A DNA stretch of 64,000 nt from the NCBI GenBank assembly GCA_963204815.1, contig CAUJHQ010000105.1:62001-126000 (forward strand), in the 5' to 3' direction. The notes under the pieces were generated by a model, which saw only the letters and a list, made by a program, of their open reading frames with translations, did no database searches and was not told the origin of the DNA. This document shows, piece after piece, positions 18,801-26,102 of the stretch; the first letter of the stretch is position 1; every line of letters begins with the position of its first letter. Both the position numbers and the translations under genes were made by a program. The stretch is from Pseudomonadota bacterium (lineage in GTDB: Bacteria > Pseudomonadota > Gammaproteobacteria > Burkholderiales > Burkholderiaceae_C).

Positions 18801-21481
18801 ACACGGCGGGCCGCTACGACGTGACCGTCACGGCCACCAACGAAGGCGGGCTGTCGGCCAGCACCACGTTCACCTGGTCGGTGCTCGGCCCGGTGCCGCA
18901 GGTCACCTCGCTGCCGGCGCCGCTGGCCATCAGCGGCGGCAGCGTCGCCTACGCGCCGGTGCTGGGCGACGGCGCGCCGGTGCAGTACAGCTGGAACTTC
19001 GGCGACGGCACGGCGGACACGGCCTGGTCGGCCAGCGCCGGCGTCACCCACGCCTTCGCCGCGCCCGGCATCTACACCGTGACCTTGACGGTGCGCACCG
19101 AGGACGGCCGCAGCAGCACCACGCGCTTCGTGCAGGCGGTGGTGTCCGCCGACCCGACGGCGCCGGCGCGGGCCTCGGCGTCGCTGCTCTTCGAGCCGCG
19201 CGCCGGCAGCTCGGCGCGCCTGTGGGTGCTGAACCCCGACAACGACTCGGTGACGGTGTTCGACGCCGCCACCCGGGCGCGCGTGGCCGAGATCAACGTC
19301 GGCAGCGCGCCGCGCACGCTGGCGCGTGCCGCCGACGGCCGCATCTGGGTCGTCAACAAGGGCGGTGCGTCGATCAGCATCGTCAACCCGTCGACGCTGG
19401 CGGTGGCGGCCACGGTGGCGCTGCCGCGCGCATCGCAGCCGTTCGGCATCGTCTTCTCGCCGGCCGACGGCAGCGCCTACGTGGCGCTGGAAGGCACCGG
19501 CCAGGTGCTGAAGCTGAACGGCAGCACCGGCGCCATCACCGCCACGCTGGCGGTGGGCGACAACCCGCGCCACCTGGCCTTCACGTCCAACGGCAGCCGG
19601 CTGCTGGTGTCGCGCTTCATCACGCGCGCGCTGCCCGGCGAAGGCACGCTGGCGGTGTCGACGGCCGGCGTCGGCGGCGAGGTGCTCTTCGTCGACCCGG
19701 TGACGATGTCGACCACGCGCACCGTGGTCCTGGCGCACAGCGACCGCCCCGACAACGAGGTGCAGGGCCGCGGCGTGCCGAACTACCTGGGCGCGGCCGC
19801 CATCGCGCCCGACGGCCGCAGCGCCTGGGTGCCGTCCAAGCAGGACAACATCCTGCGCGGCACGCGCCGCGACGGCCGCGCGCTGGACTTCCAGAACACC
19901 GTGCGCGCGATCAGCTCGCGCATCGACCTCGCCAGCGGCACCGAGGATGCCGCCGCGCGGGTCGACCACGACAATTCGAGCGTCGCCAGCGCGGCCACCT
20001 ACCACCCGAGCGGCGCCTACCTGTTCGTCGCCCTCGAGACGACGCGCCAGGTGGCCGTGCTCGACCCGGCGGGCCGGCGCGAGCTGTTCCGCTTCGAGGC
20101 CGGGCTGGCGCCGCAGGGCGTGCTCGTCTCGGAGGACGGCCGCACGCTGTACGCGCACAACTTCATGGACCGCAGCGTCAGCGTGATCGACCTCGGCCCG
20201 TTGCTCGACTTCGGCCAGCTGGGTGTGACGACGACGGCGACGCTGTCGACGGTGACGACCGAGAAGCTCGCCGCCAACGTGCTGAAGGGCAAGCAGCTCT
20301 TCTACGACGCCCGCGACCCACGGCTGGCGCGCGACGGCTACATGAGCTGCGCGAGCTGCCACAACGACGGCAGCCACGACGGCCGCACCTGGGACCTGAG
20401 CGGGCAGGGCGAAGGCCTGCGCAACACCATCAACCTGCGCGGCCGCGCCGGCCTGGGCCAGGGCTTCCTGCACTGGAGCGCGAACTTCAACGAGGTGCAG
20501 GACTTCGAGGCGCAGATCCGCGGCCTCGCCGGCGGCACCGGCCTGATGAGCGACGCGCAGTTCAACACCGGCACGCGCAGCCAGCCGCTGGGCGACGCCA
20601 AGGCCGGCGTCAGCGCCGACCTCGACGCGCTCGCGGCCTACGTGGGGTCGCTGAACAGCTTCGCGCCGAGCCCGCTGCGCAATGCCGACGGCAGCCTCAG
20701 TGCGGCGGCGCAGGCCGGCCGCACGGTGTTCGCGCAGAAGAACTGCGCCAGCTGCCACGCCGGCACCGGCTTCACCGGCAGCGGCGACGCGGCGCAGCTG
20801 AAGAACATCGGCACGATCAAGGCCAGCAGCGGCACGCGGCTGGGTGGCACGCTGCCCGGCATCGACGTGCCGACGCTGCGCGACGTGTGGGCGACCGCGC
20901 CCTACCTGCACGACGGCAGCGCGGCCACGCTGGCCGACGCGGTGGCCGCGCACAACGTCGTCACGCTGACGGCGGCCGAGCTGTCCAACGTGGTGGAGTA
21001 CCTGAAGCAGATCGGCAGCGAGGAGAGCAGCGCGCCCGCGTCCACCGCGAGCGGCACGGGCCTGCGCGGGCAGTACTTCTCCAACCGCACGCTGACCGGC
21101 ACGCCGGTGCTCACGCGCACCGAGGCGGTCAACTTCAACTGGGGCACCACGGCGCCGGGCGCGGGCGTGCCGGCCGACAACTACTCGGTGCGCTGGACCG
21201 GCACCGTGGAGGCGTCGGCGACCGGCAGCTTCCGCTTCCAGACCAACTCCGACGACGGCGTGCGGGTGTGGGTGAACGGCGTGCAGGTCATCAACAACTG
21301 GACCGACCACGGCGCCACGCTGAACACCACGGGCAACATCTCGCTCACGGCCAACCAGCGCTACACGATCACGGTGGAGTACTACGAGCGCACCGGCTCG
21401 GCGGTGATGCAGCTGCGTTGGCGCCTGCCGGGCACGACGACCTACGTGGCGGTGCCGGCGAACCGGCTCTACGCGCCGTGA
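15884..21481 (+). CDS. Multidomain lipoprotein: copper radical (galactose-type) oxidase fused to PA14, discoidin, PKD, propeller and two-haem peroxidase-like modules
   Basis: At 1865 residues this is the largest gene here. A lipobox (LMLASC, Cys24) follows the signal peptide. Residues ~60-530 align closely with fungal galactose oxidase, and every cofactor residue is present: Cys131 (HDMFCPG) and Tyr175 for the thioether, the stacking Trp193 (GGSWSGG), Tyr389-His390 (RNYHS) and His473 (VTHTVNNDQRR). The Cys-Tyr spacing is 44 residues, as in the fungal enzyme. Then come an Ig-like repeat (~540-615), PA14 (~622-762), F5/8-type discoidin (~767-910), Ig-like (~918-1003), PKD (~1025-1086), a YVTN-type propeller (~1100-1440), two CASCH haem sites (Cys1489/His1493, Cys1621/His1625) in a CCP/MauG-like module ending TAPYLHDGS, and a second PA14 (~1725-1865). 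A strong Shine-Dalgarno (ggagggg) precedes ATG 15884. It likely oxidises a surface glycan or alcohol to aldehyde plus H2O2. Confidence 0.93.
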   Translation: MKLAARQPASWTLGLATALMLASCGGGDAGSDGVVASAPAASTKKVGGERRMRALAMTPSDAALARWEPLVNLSLVPAAGAVLGDGRVMLWASNARTTFGGGGHTYTTLFDPATNTATERDVTTTSHDMFCPGTARLPDGRLLVNGGVNANLSSLYDPATNTWSSAAGMKIPRGYNANTVLADGSVMTLGGSWSGGTAGGKSAEIYTPATGWRVLTGVPYDPYLLNGTYNGWQTDAHAAIIPTGNGRVLMAGPSPEMAWIDTRGNGSSTPAGRRGDDQPSLGGPVVMYEAGKILKVGGATWNGNVPATAGAYLIDTTGATAAVKKLAPMAYPRMYANSVALPNGQVLVVGGQTYVQEFSDSNAVLAPELWDPETETFTVLPAMAVARNYHSLAMLLPDGRVMSAGGGLCGCAADKPNLQIMSPPYLFNRDGTPAARPVITAAPATVGYGTATTVTTDGPVAAFSMIRLGAVTHTVNNDQRRVSLSFAAGAGNSYQVAIPSNPGILVPGQWMLFAMDANGTPSVAKIVTVSNTGAPTLENPGNIDAALGGSISVPMVASTPSGTLAFSASGLPAGVTVNPSTGAIGGSPTAAGSFLVTLRATNGTQTVSTDLLITVTNNGTGSGLLGQYHAGTGLAGLPLLQRVEVPDFDWGTGAPGAGVGVDNFSVRWTGWIEAAATGPTQIRTVSDDGVRVWIDDRLVIDNWTDHAPANDTAAVAMVAGQRYRVTMEYYEAGGGAVARLQWLPAGASAYTAVPATRLYAAAPLSTSNVALGAAASMSSDYLGIGAQPAVDGDTNGVLAGNSTVHTLGNAQEWWQVDLGGLRRIDLVQLWNRTDCCSDRLQNFTVFVSATDMTGRSFESLGADPAVQKRVVGTTRALPAIGIPVNGLGRYVRVQLAGTNFLQLAEVQVFGGAAAYNTPSIAAVPNQSTVEDISVSLAVSATDPDANPLAYSASGLPPGLAINAVSGRISGTPDTAGRYDVTVTATNEGGLSASTTFTWSVLGPVPQVTSLPAPLAISGGSVAYAPVLGDGAPVQYSWNFGDGTADTAWSASAGVTHAFAAPGIYTVTLTVRTEDGRSSTTRFVQAVVSADPTAPARASASLLFEPRAGSSARLWVLNPDNDSVTVFDAATRARVAEINVGSAPRTLARAADGRIWVVNKGGASISIVNPSTLAVAATVALPRASQPFGIVFSPADGSAYVALEGTGQVLKLNGSTGAITATLAVGDNPRHLAFTSNGSRLLVSRFITRALPGEGTLAVSTAGVGGEVLFVDPVTMSTTRTVVLAHSDRPDNEVQGRGVPNYLGAAAIAPDGRSAWVPSKQDNILRGTRRDGRALDFQNTVRAISSRIDLASGTEDAAARVDHDNSSVASAATYHPSGAYLFVALETTRQVAVLDPAGRRELFRFEAGLAPQGVLVSEDGRTLYAHNFMDRSVSVIDLGPLLDFGQLGVTTTATLSTVTTEKLAANVLKGKQLFYDARDPRLARDGYMSCASCHNDGSHDGRTWDLSGQGEGLRNTINLRGRAGLGQGFLHWSANFNEVQDFEAQIRGLAGGTGLMSDAQFNTGTRSQPLGDAKAGVSADLDALAAYVGSLNSFAPSPLRNADGSLSAAAQAGRTVFAQKNCASCHAGTGFTGSGDAAQLKNIGTIKASSGTRLGGTLPGIDVPTLRDVWATAPYLHDGSAATLADAVAAHNVVTLTAAELSNVVEYLKQIGSEESSAPASTASGTGLRGQYFSNRTLTGTPVLTRTEAVNFNWGTTAPGAGVPADNYSVRWTGTVEASATGSFRFQTNSDDGVRVWVNGVQVINNWTDHGATLNTTGNISLTANQRYTITVEYYERTGSAVMQLRWRLPGTTTYVAVPANRLYAP

Positions 21482-21500
21482 CCGCCGACGGCCGGCTCGC

Positions 21501-21977
21501 GTGAGGCGCAGGCGCTGGGCGGTGGGCCTTGCGCTCGCGGCGGCACTGGCCGCGGGCGCATACGCCGTCGCCGTGCAACAGCGCAGCGCCGACGCTGCGG
21601 CGCAGCGCGAGCGCGGCGCCGCGCTCTTCGACGGCCGCGCGCCGCTCGCCGGCCGGCTGGTCGGCCACGAGACCGCGCTGCCGGCGCTGGCCACGCGCTG
21701 CGCCAACTGTCACGACGAAGCAAGCGCGACGCCGGCATCGGAGGCGGCCGCCAGCGCCGCGGCCAAGCCCTTTGCCACCGCGCTCACCGGCGCGCAGCTG
21801 GCGCAGGCGCGGCCCCGCCGCGGCGGGCCGCCCAGCGCCTACGACGCGGCGCGCCTGTGTGCGGTGCTGCGCAGCGGCACCGACCCGGCGCATGTGATGA
21901 TCTCCACCACGATGCCACGCTACGACGTCACCGACCTGCAGTGCCGCGACCTGTGGGCCTTCCTCGGCGCCCGATGA
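21501..21977 (+). CDS. Small membrane-anchored or secreted c-type cytochrome
   Basis: A 158-residue protein with an N-terminal hydrophobic segment after MRRRR (signal or anchor) and one haem-binding CANCH site (Cys67, Cys70, His71). Met near 138 in ISTTMPRYDVTD is a candidate axial ligand. It begins at GTG 21501, 19 bases after the oxidase stop, and its stop overlaps the SCO start by 4 bp, so the three genes form one operon. Likely role: electron donor to, or acceptor from, the haem module of the large lipoprotein (inference from position). Confidence 0.85.
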   Translation: MRRRRWAVGLALAAALAAGAYAVAVQQRSADAAAQRERGAALFDGRAPLAGRLVGHETALPALATRCANCHDEASATPASEAAASAAAKPFATALTGAQLAQARPRRGGPPSAYDAARLCAVLRSGTDPAHVMISTTMPRYDVTDLQCRDLWAFLGAR

Positions 21978-22600
21978 ACCGCGCCGGCCACCCGACGCGC
22001 CGCCAGGCCCTGCTGGCGCTGCTCGCCGCCGCGCCGGCCGCGGCGCAGGCCGCCGGCGCGCCGAATGCGCGCGACGTCGCGCGCAGCAGCCACTTCCCGT
22101 TCGGCCCCGTGGTGCCGACACGCACGCTCGCGCGCTGGCCGGTGACGACGCACCTGGGCGTGGCCACCGAGCTGCCGGCACTGCTGCGCGGCAGGGTCAC
22201 GGCGCTGCAGCTGATGTTCACTGGCTGCAGCGCCACCTGCCCGATCCAGGGCGCGTTGTTCGCGCAGGCGCAGCGCGACCTGAAGGGCGCGGTGGTCGGT
22301 GCTCAGTTCCTGTCGGTCAGCATCGACGCGCTCGGCGACACGCCCGCCGCACTGGCGGCCTGGCTGAAGAAGTTCTCGGCCGCGCCCGGGTGGCTGGCGG
22401 CGGTGCCGCGCGTGCAGGACGTCGACGCCCTCGTCGAGCGCCTGGGCAGCGGCGGCGAGAAGAAGCCGCAGGGCCCGGACCCGCACACCGGCCAGGTCTA
22501 CGTGATCGACCGCCGCGGCGAGCTCGTCTTCCGCACCGCGTCGATGCCGCCGCCGGCGCAGATCGTCGACGCGCTGCGCCAGGTCGACGCCCGCGGCTGA
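21974..22600 (+). CDS. SCO1/SenC-family copper chaperone
   Basis: A 208-residue thioredoxin-fold protein with a signal that begins RRQALLALLAAAPAAAQA (possibly Tat-like). The copper site is complete: Cys85 and Cys89 in FTGCSATCP and His171 in DPHTGQVYVID. SCO proteins deliver copper to cytochrome oxidase CuA or to other periplasmic copper enzymes. Here no cytochrome oxidase gene is near; the neighbour is a copper radical oxidase, so metallation of that enzyme is the most economical role. ATG overlaps the cytochrome stop by 4 bp. Confidence 0.92.
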   Translation: MNRAGHPTRRQALLALLAAAPAAAQAAGAPNARDVARSSHFPFGPVVPTRTLARWPVTTHLGVATELPALLRGRVTALQLMFTGCSATCPIQGALFAQAQRDLKGAVVGAQFLSVSIDALGDTPAALAAWLKKFSAAPGWLAAVPRVQDVDALVERLGSGGEKKPQGPDPHTGQVYVIDRRGELVFRTASMPPPAQIVDALRQVDARG

Positions 22601-22625
22601 GTCGTACCGGCGCGGTCGGCCCGCG

Positions 22626-22826
22626 TCAGGGCCGGCTGCGGGCGGTGTCCTGCTCGCGCTTGTAGTCGTCGTACGAACGGTTCGTGCTGGCCATGCAGCG
22701 GTTGCGTTCGGCCGCGTCCTGCAGTCTCTGGCATTCGGTCTTCTGCCAGGCCTGGCCGCCGCCGTAGAGCTGCGGGGCGGAGCAGCCGGCCAGTGCCAGC
22801 ACGGCGACGAGGGAGGTTCGGCGCAT
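22626..22826 (-). CDS. Small lipoprotein, unknown function
   Basis: A 66-residue protein with a lipoprotein signal (MRRTSLVAVLALAGC, lipobox LAGC, Cys15). The mature part is short, charged and has two further cysteines (TECQRL and NRCMAS) that could form a disulphide. This resembles small outer-membrane lipoproteins of unknown role in Burkholderiales. It lies just downstream of the thioesterase gene on the same strand and may be the last gene of that operon. Confidence 0.7.
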   Translation of the reverse strand: MRRTSLVAVLALAGCSAPQLYGGGQAWQKTECQRLQDAAERNRCMASTNRSYDDYKREQDTARSRP

Positions 22827-22834
22827 GGGTGTCC

Positions 22835-23317
22835 TCAGCTGATCATGTAGGCCGCCGCCGCGGTGGCGATCAGCGTGCCTTCCTCGTTGACGAGGCGCAT
22901 CTGTGTCGACCCGACACGCCCGCCCAGGCGGGTGACCTCGGCGCTGGCCGTGAAACGCTTGCCGATGCCCTGGCGCAGGAAGTCCACGCGCAGGTCGATG
23001 GTGCCCAGCTTCATGAAGCGGTGCATCACCTGGTCGGCGGTTTCCGACGGGTGCCGCTCACCCACGGCCACCATGACGGCAAACCCGCCCATCGCGTCCA
23101 GCGTGGCCGAGATCACGCCGCCGTGCAGGCGCTGATGCAGGTAGTGCCCGATCAGTTCGGGCCGCATCTCGAAGCTGAGCCGCACGTCGTCGAGCCGGGT
23201 CGACTCGACCTGCAGGCCGAGCACCTGGTTGAAGGTGATGCGCTGTTCGAAGAGATCCTTCAGGGCGGCGTCCAGGCGCGCCTGTTCGGCCGCGTCGCGG
23301 CGGTGTGCAACGGTCAT
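22835..23317 (-). CDS. PaaI/YigI-type hotdog thioesterase
   Basis: A 160-residue hotdog-fold thioesterase. The active-site region reads HQRLHGGVISATLDAMGGFA, the HGG-x-x-x-x-x-D/E pattern of PaaI-like acyl-CoA thioesterases, followed by the strand TIDLRVDFLRQG. It has the length of the YigI-type group. Its start overlaps the BKACE gene stop by 4 bp, so it is the distal gene of the acyl-CoA carboxylase operon and probably releases free acid or CoA from a stalled intermediate (inference). Confidence 0.88.
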   Translation of the reverse strand: MTVAHRRDAAEQARLDAALKDLFEQRITFNQVLGLQVESTRLDDVRLSFEMRPELIGHYLHQRLHGGVISATLDAMGGFAVMVAVGERHPSETADQVMHRFMKLGTIDLRVDFLRQGIGKRFTASAEVTRLGGRVGSTQMRLVNEEGTLIATAAAAYMIS

Positions 23318-24195
23318 GCCGCCATTGTCAACCCGAGCCGCGCCCGTGCCTCCTGCGGTGTGGCGATCTCGCGACCGGCGTTGCGCGCGCAGCGCGCCAG
23401 CGCCTCGATGAGCGCACCGTTGCCGCCGGCCCGCTCGCCGCCGGGCAGGTAGAAGGTGTCTTCCAGGCCGGTGCGCAGCATGCCGCCGAGCTCGGCCGTC
23501 TTCTGGTGCACCGGCCAGATCTCGGCGCGGCCGATGAGCGTGGTCTGCCAGACCGCGCCCTCCGGCGCGTAGCGCGGCAGCAGCGCCAGCAGGTCGGCGT
23601 CGCAGGGCATGCCGCTGGCCACGCCCATCACGAAGTTCACCTCGGGCACGCCGCTGAACATGCCGGCCTTCAGGTACATGCCGACGCTGCGCACGATGCC
23701 GACGTCGAAGCACTCGAACTCCGGGTGGATGTGCAGTTCGTTCATGACGTCCAGGAACTGCTGGATCTTCGACACCGGGTTGTCGAAGACCATCGGCGGC
23801 CAGGCCCAGGTGCCGTCGTCCTTGATCTTCAGGTAGTTCAGGCTGCCGGCGTTGCAGGCGGCGGCCTCGGGCTTCACGCGGCGCAGGCAGGCGAGTGGGC
23901 CGCTGATGTCCTTGCCGACGGTGCCGGTGGTCAGGTTGATGATGACGCCGGGGCAGGCGTCGCGGATCGCGCCGACCACGGCCTCGGCGACATCCGGGTC
24001 CCAGCTCGGCATGTGGCCGAAGCCTTCCTCCTGCGCGCGCAGGTGCACGTGCATGATGCTGGCGCCGGCGTTGAAGGCGTCGCGCGCCTCCGCCGCCATC
24101 TGCGCCGGCGTCACCGGCACCGGGTGCTGCTTCGGGTTGGTCAGCACGCCGGTCAGCGCGCAGGTCAGGATGGCCTTCTCGTCGATTCGGTTCAT
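23314..24195 (-). CDS. DUF849 beta-keto acid cleavage enzyme (BKACE) family
   Basis: A 293-residue TIM-barrel protein of the DUF849/BKACE family. Known members transfer an acyl part of a beta-keto acid to acetyl-CoA, giving acetoacetate and a new acyl-CoA. Metal-binding His49 and His51 (IMHVHLR) and GVASGMPCD are present. The usual N-terminal TGAE motif, whose Glu binds zinc in Kce, reads TGVLTNPKQHPVP here, so it belongs to a divergent subgroup. It overlaps the biotin carboxylase gene by 4 bp and the thioesterase by 4 bp; its place in this operon points to cleavage of the final beta-keto product (inference). Confidence 0.88.
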   Translation of the reverse strand: MNRIDEKAILTCALTGVLTNPKQHPVPVTPAQMAAEARDAFNAGASIMHVHLRAQEEGFGHMPSWDPDVAEAVVGAIRDACPGVIINLTTGTVGKDISGPLACLRRVKPEAAACNAGSLNYLKIKDDGTWAWPPMVFDNPVSKIQQFLDVMNELHIHPEFECFDVGIVRSVGMYLKAGMFSGVPEVNFVMGVASGMPCDADLLALLPRYAPEGAVWQTTLIGRAEIWPVHQKTAELGGMLRTGLEDTFYLPGGERAGGNGALIEALARCARNAGREIATPQEARARLGLTMAA

Positions 24196-26102
24196 TCGGA
24201 CAGCTCCAGTTCGACCAGCACCACGCCCGAGGCGACGGGGTCCTTCACCTTCACGTTCACGGCCTTCACGGTGCCGGCGGCGGCGGCGTGCAGCCACATT
24301 TCCATCTTCATCGCCTCCACGCACACCAGCGGCTGGCCGGCGGCGACCGCGTCGCCCTCGGCGACCGCGATGTGCGCCACCACGCCGGCCACCGGCGCGC
24401 GCGCGCGCCGCGGATCGGCGGCACTGTCGCGGGTGGGGAAGGGCGAGGGCTCGGTGAAGGCGAAGGCGCCGCCGTCGATCACCAGGTGCAGCGTGTCGCC
24501 GTCGTCCACCGCGATGGCGCGGCGCTGCACGCCGTCGAGCTCGAAGCGCACCGCGTCGGCGTCGCGCGCGAGCACGCGCAGGCCCGCCACCGGCGCGCGT
24601 AACGTGCGCGTCGTGCCCTGGCACTGCAGCGTGACGTCGAAGCCGGCCACGCTGGCGGGGCGCGCACCGGCGCGGCCAGCGCGCAGTGCGGCGGCGAGGC
24701 GCCAGGCGTCTTCGCCGGGCGCGGGCCGTTGCAGCAGCGCGTCGCCGGCGGCGGCCCACTCGTCGAGCCGGGTCGTCGTCAGCTGCGCCGCGGCGAACTG
24801 CGGGTGGTTCACCAGGTCGCGCAGAAAGCGGCCGTTGTTCGGCAGGCCGACGAGTGGCACGTCCTGGAGCGCGCGCGTGAGGCGGCGCACCGCGTCGGCA
24901 CGGTCGCGGCCGTGGGCGATGAACTTGGCGACCATCGCGTCGTAGTAGGGCGTGACCTCGCCGCCTTCGGCGAGGCCGTGGTCGATGCGGATCGTGCTGC
25001 GCTCGGGCCGCCAGCCCGCGACGCGCCCCGCCTGCGGCTTCCAGCCGTCGTACGGGTCTTCGGCGTACAGCCGCGCCTCGATGGCGTGGCCGTCGAAGCG
25101 GATCTCGTCCTGCGTCACCGGCAGCGGCTCGCCCGCGGCCACGCGCAGTTGCCATTCGACGAGGTCGAAGCCGGTGATGCACTCGGTGACCGGGTGCTCG
25201 ACCTGCAGCCGCGTGTTCATCTCGAGGAAGTAGTGCTTCAGCTGTGCGTCGACGATGAACTCCACCGTGCCGGCGCCGCGGTAGCCCACCGCCAGCGCCG
25301 CGGCCACGGCGTCGCGGCCCATGGCCGCGCGCATTGCCAGGCTGACGACCGGCGAGGGCGCTTCCTCGATCACCTTCTGGCGCCGCCGCTGCGCGGTGCA
25401 GTCGCGCTCGCCCAGGTGCACCGCATGGCCGTGGGCGTCGCAGAAGACCTGGATCTCGATGTGGCGGCCGTCGTCGACCAGCCGCTCCAGCATCAGCGTG
25501 CCGTCGCCGAAGGCACTGGTGGCCTCGCGACGCGCCCCGGCGAGCGCGGCCGCGAGTTCGCCCGCCTGGCGCACCAGGCGCATGCCGCGCCCGCCGCCGC
25601 CGGCCACCGCCTTCACCAGCAGCGGCAGGCCGAGCGAGAGCGCCTCGGCGGTGAGGCGGTCGTCGCTCTGGTCCTCGCCCAGGTAGCCGGGAGCGCAGGG
25701 CACGCCAGCGGCGAGCATGCGGCGCTTCGCGCCGGCCTTGTCGCCCATGGCGCGGATGGCCTCGGGCGGCGGGCCGATGAAGACGAGGCCGGCCGCCGCG
25801 CAGGCCTCGGCGAAGTCGGCGCGTTCGGACAGGAAGCCGTAGCCGGGGTGCACGGCGTCGGCGCCGGTGGCCTTCGCGGCGGCGAGCAGCGCGTCGATGT
25901 CGAGGTACGACGCGGCGGCCGGCGCCTCGCCGATGCGCACCGCCTCGTCGGCCAGGGCGACATGCGGCGCGCGGGCATCCGCGTCGCTGAACACCGCCAC
26001 GGTGCGGTAGCCCAGGCGCTGCGCCGTGCGCATCACGCGGCAGGCGATCTCCCCGCGGTTGGCGACCAGGATCTTCGAGAGACTCTTCACTGCGGCATCC
26101 AT
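24192..26102 (-). CDS. Acyl-CoA carboxylase biotin-carrying alpha subunit, AtuF-like
   Basis: At 636 residues it has biotin carboxylase (1-450: ILVANRGEIACRV, the ATP loop AVAGGGGRGMRLV, EMNTRLQVEHPVTE), a linker domain, and a C-terminal biotinyl domain with the lysine Lys599 in CVEAMKMEMW. It makes carboxybiotin for the beta subunit encoded four genes away in the operon order. The candidates are methylcrotonyl-CoA, geranyl-CoA and propionyl-CoA carboxylases; the operon order (SDR, beta, dehydrogenase, hydratase, alpha) matches atuB-C-D-E-F of Pseudomonas, so a geranyl-CoA-type substrate is favoured. Exact substrate not proven. Confidence 0.9.
   Translation of the reverse strand: MDAAVKSLSKILVANRGEIACRVMRTAQRLGYRTVAVFSDADARAPHVALADEAVRIGEAPAAASYLDIDALLAAAKATGADAVHPGYGFLSERADFAEACAAAGLVFIGPPPEAIRAMGDKAGAKRRMLAAGVPCAPGYLGEDQSDDRLTAEALSLGLPLLVKAVAGGGGRGMRLVRQAGELAAALAGARREATSAFGDGTLMLERLVDDGRHIEIQVFCDAHGHAVHLGERDCTAQRRRQKVIEEAPSPVVSLAMRAAMGRDAVAAALAVGYRGAGTVEFIVDAQLKHYFLEMNTRLQVEHPVTECITGFDLVEWQLRVAAGEPLPVTQDEIRFDGHAIEARLYAEDPYDGWKPQAGRVAGWRPERSTIRIDHGLAEGGEVTPYYDAMVAKFIAHGRDRADAVRRLTRALQDVPLVGLPNNGRFLRDLVNHPQFAAAQLTTTRLDEWAAAGDALLQRPAPGEDAWRLAAALRAGRAGARPASVAGFDVTLQCQGTTRTLRAPVAGLRVLARDADAVRFELDGVQRRAIAVDDGDTLHLVIDGGAFAFTEPSPFPTRDSAADPRRARAPVAGVVAHIAVAEGDAVAAGQPLVCVEAMKMEMWLHAAAAGTVKAVNVKVKDPVASGVVLVELELSE

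Noticed and set aside
17410-21504. A 1364-codon plus-strand frame overlapping the oxidase gene
   Set aside because: It is the +2 frame of the real gene; the real frame has signal peptide, galactose oxidase, PA14 and haem motifs, this one is Arg/Ala/His low complexity.
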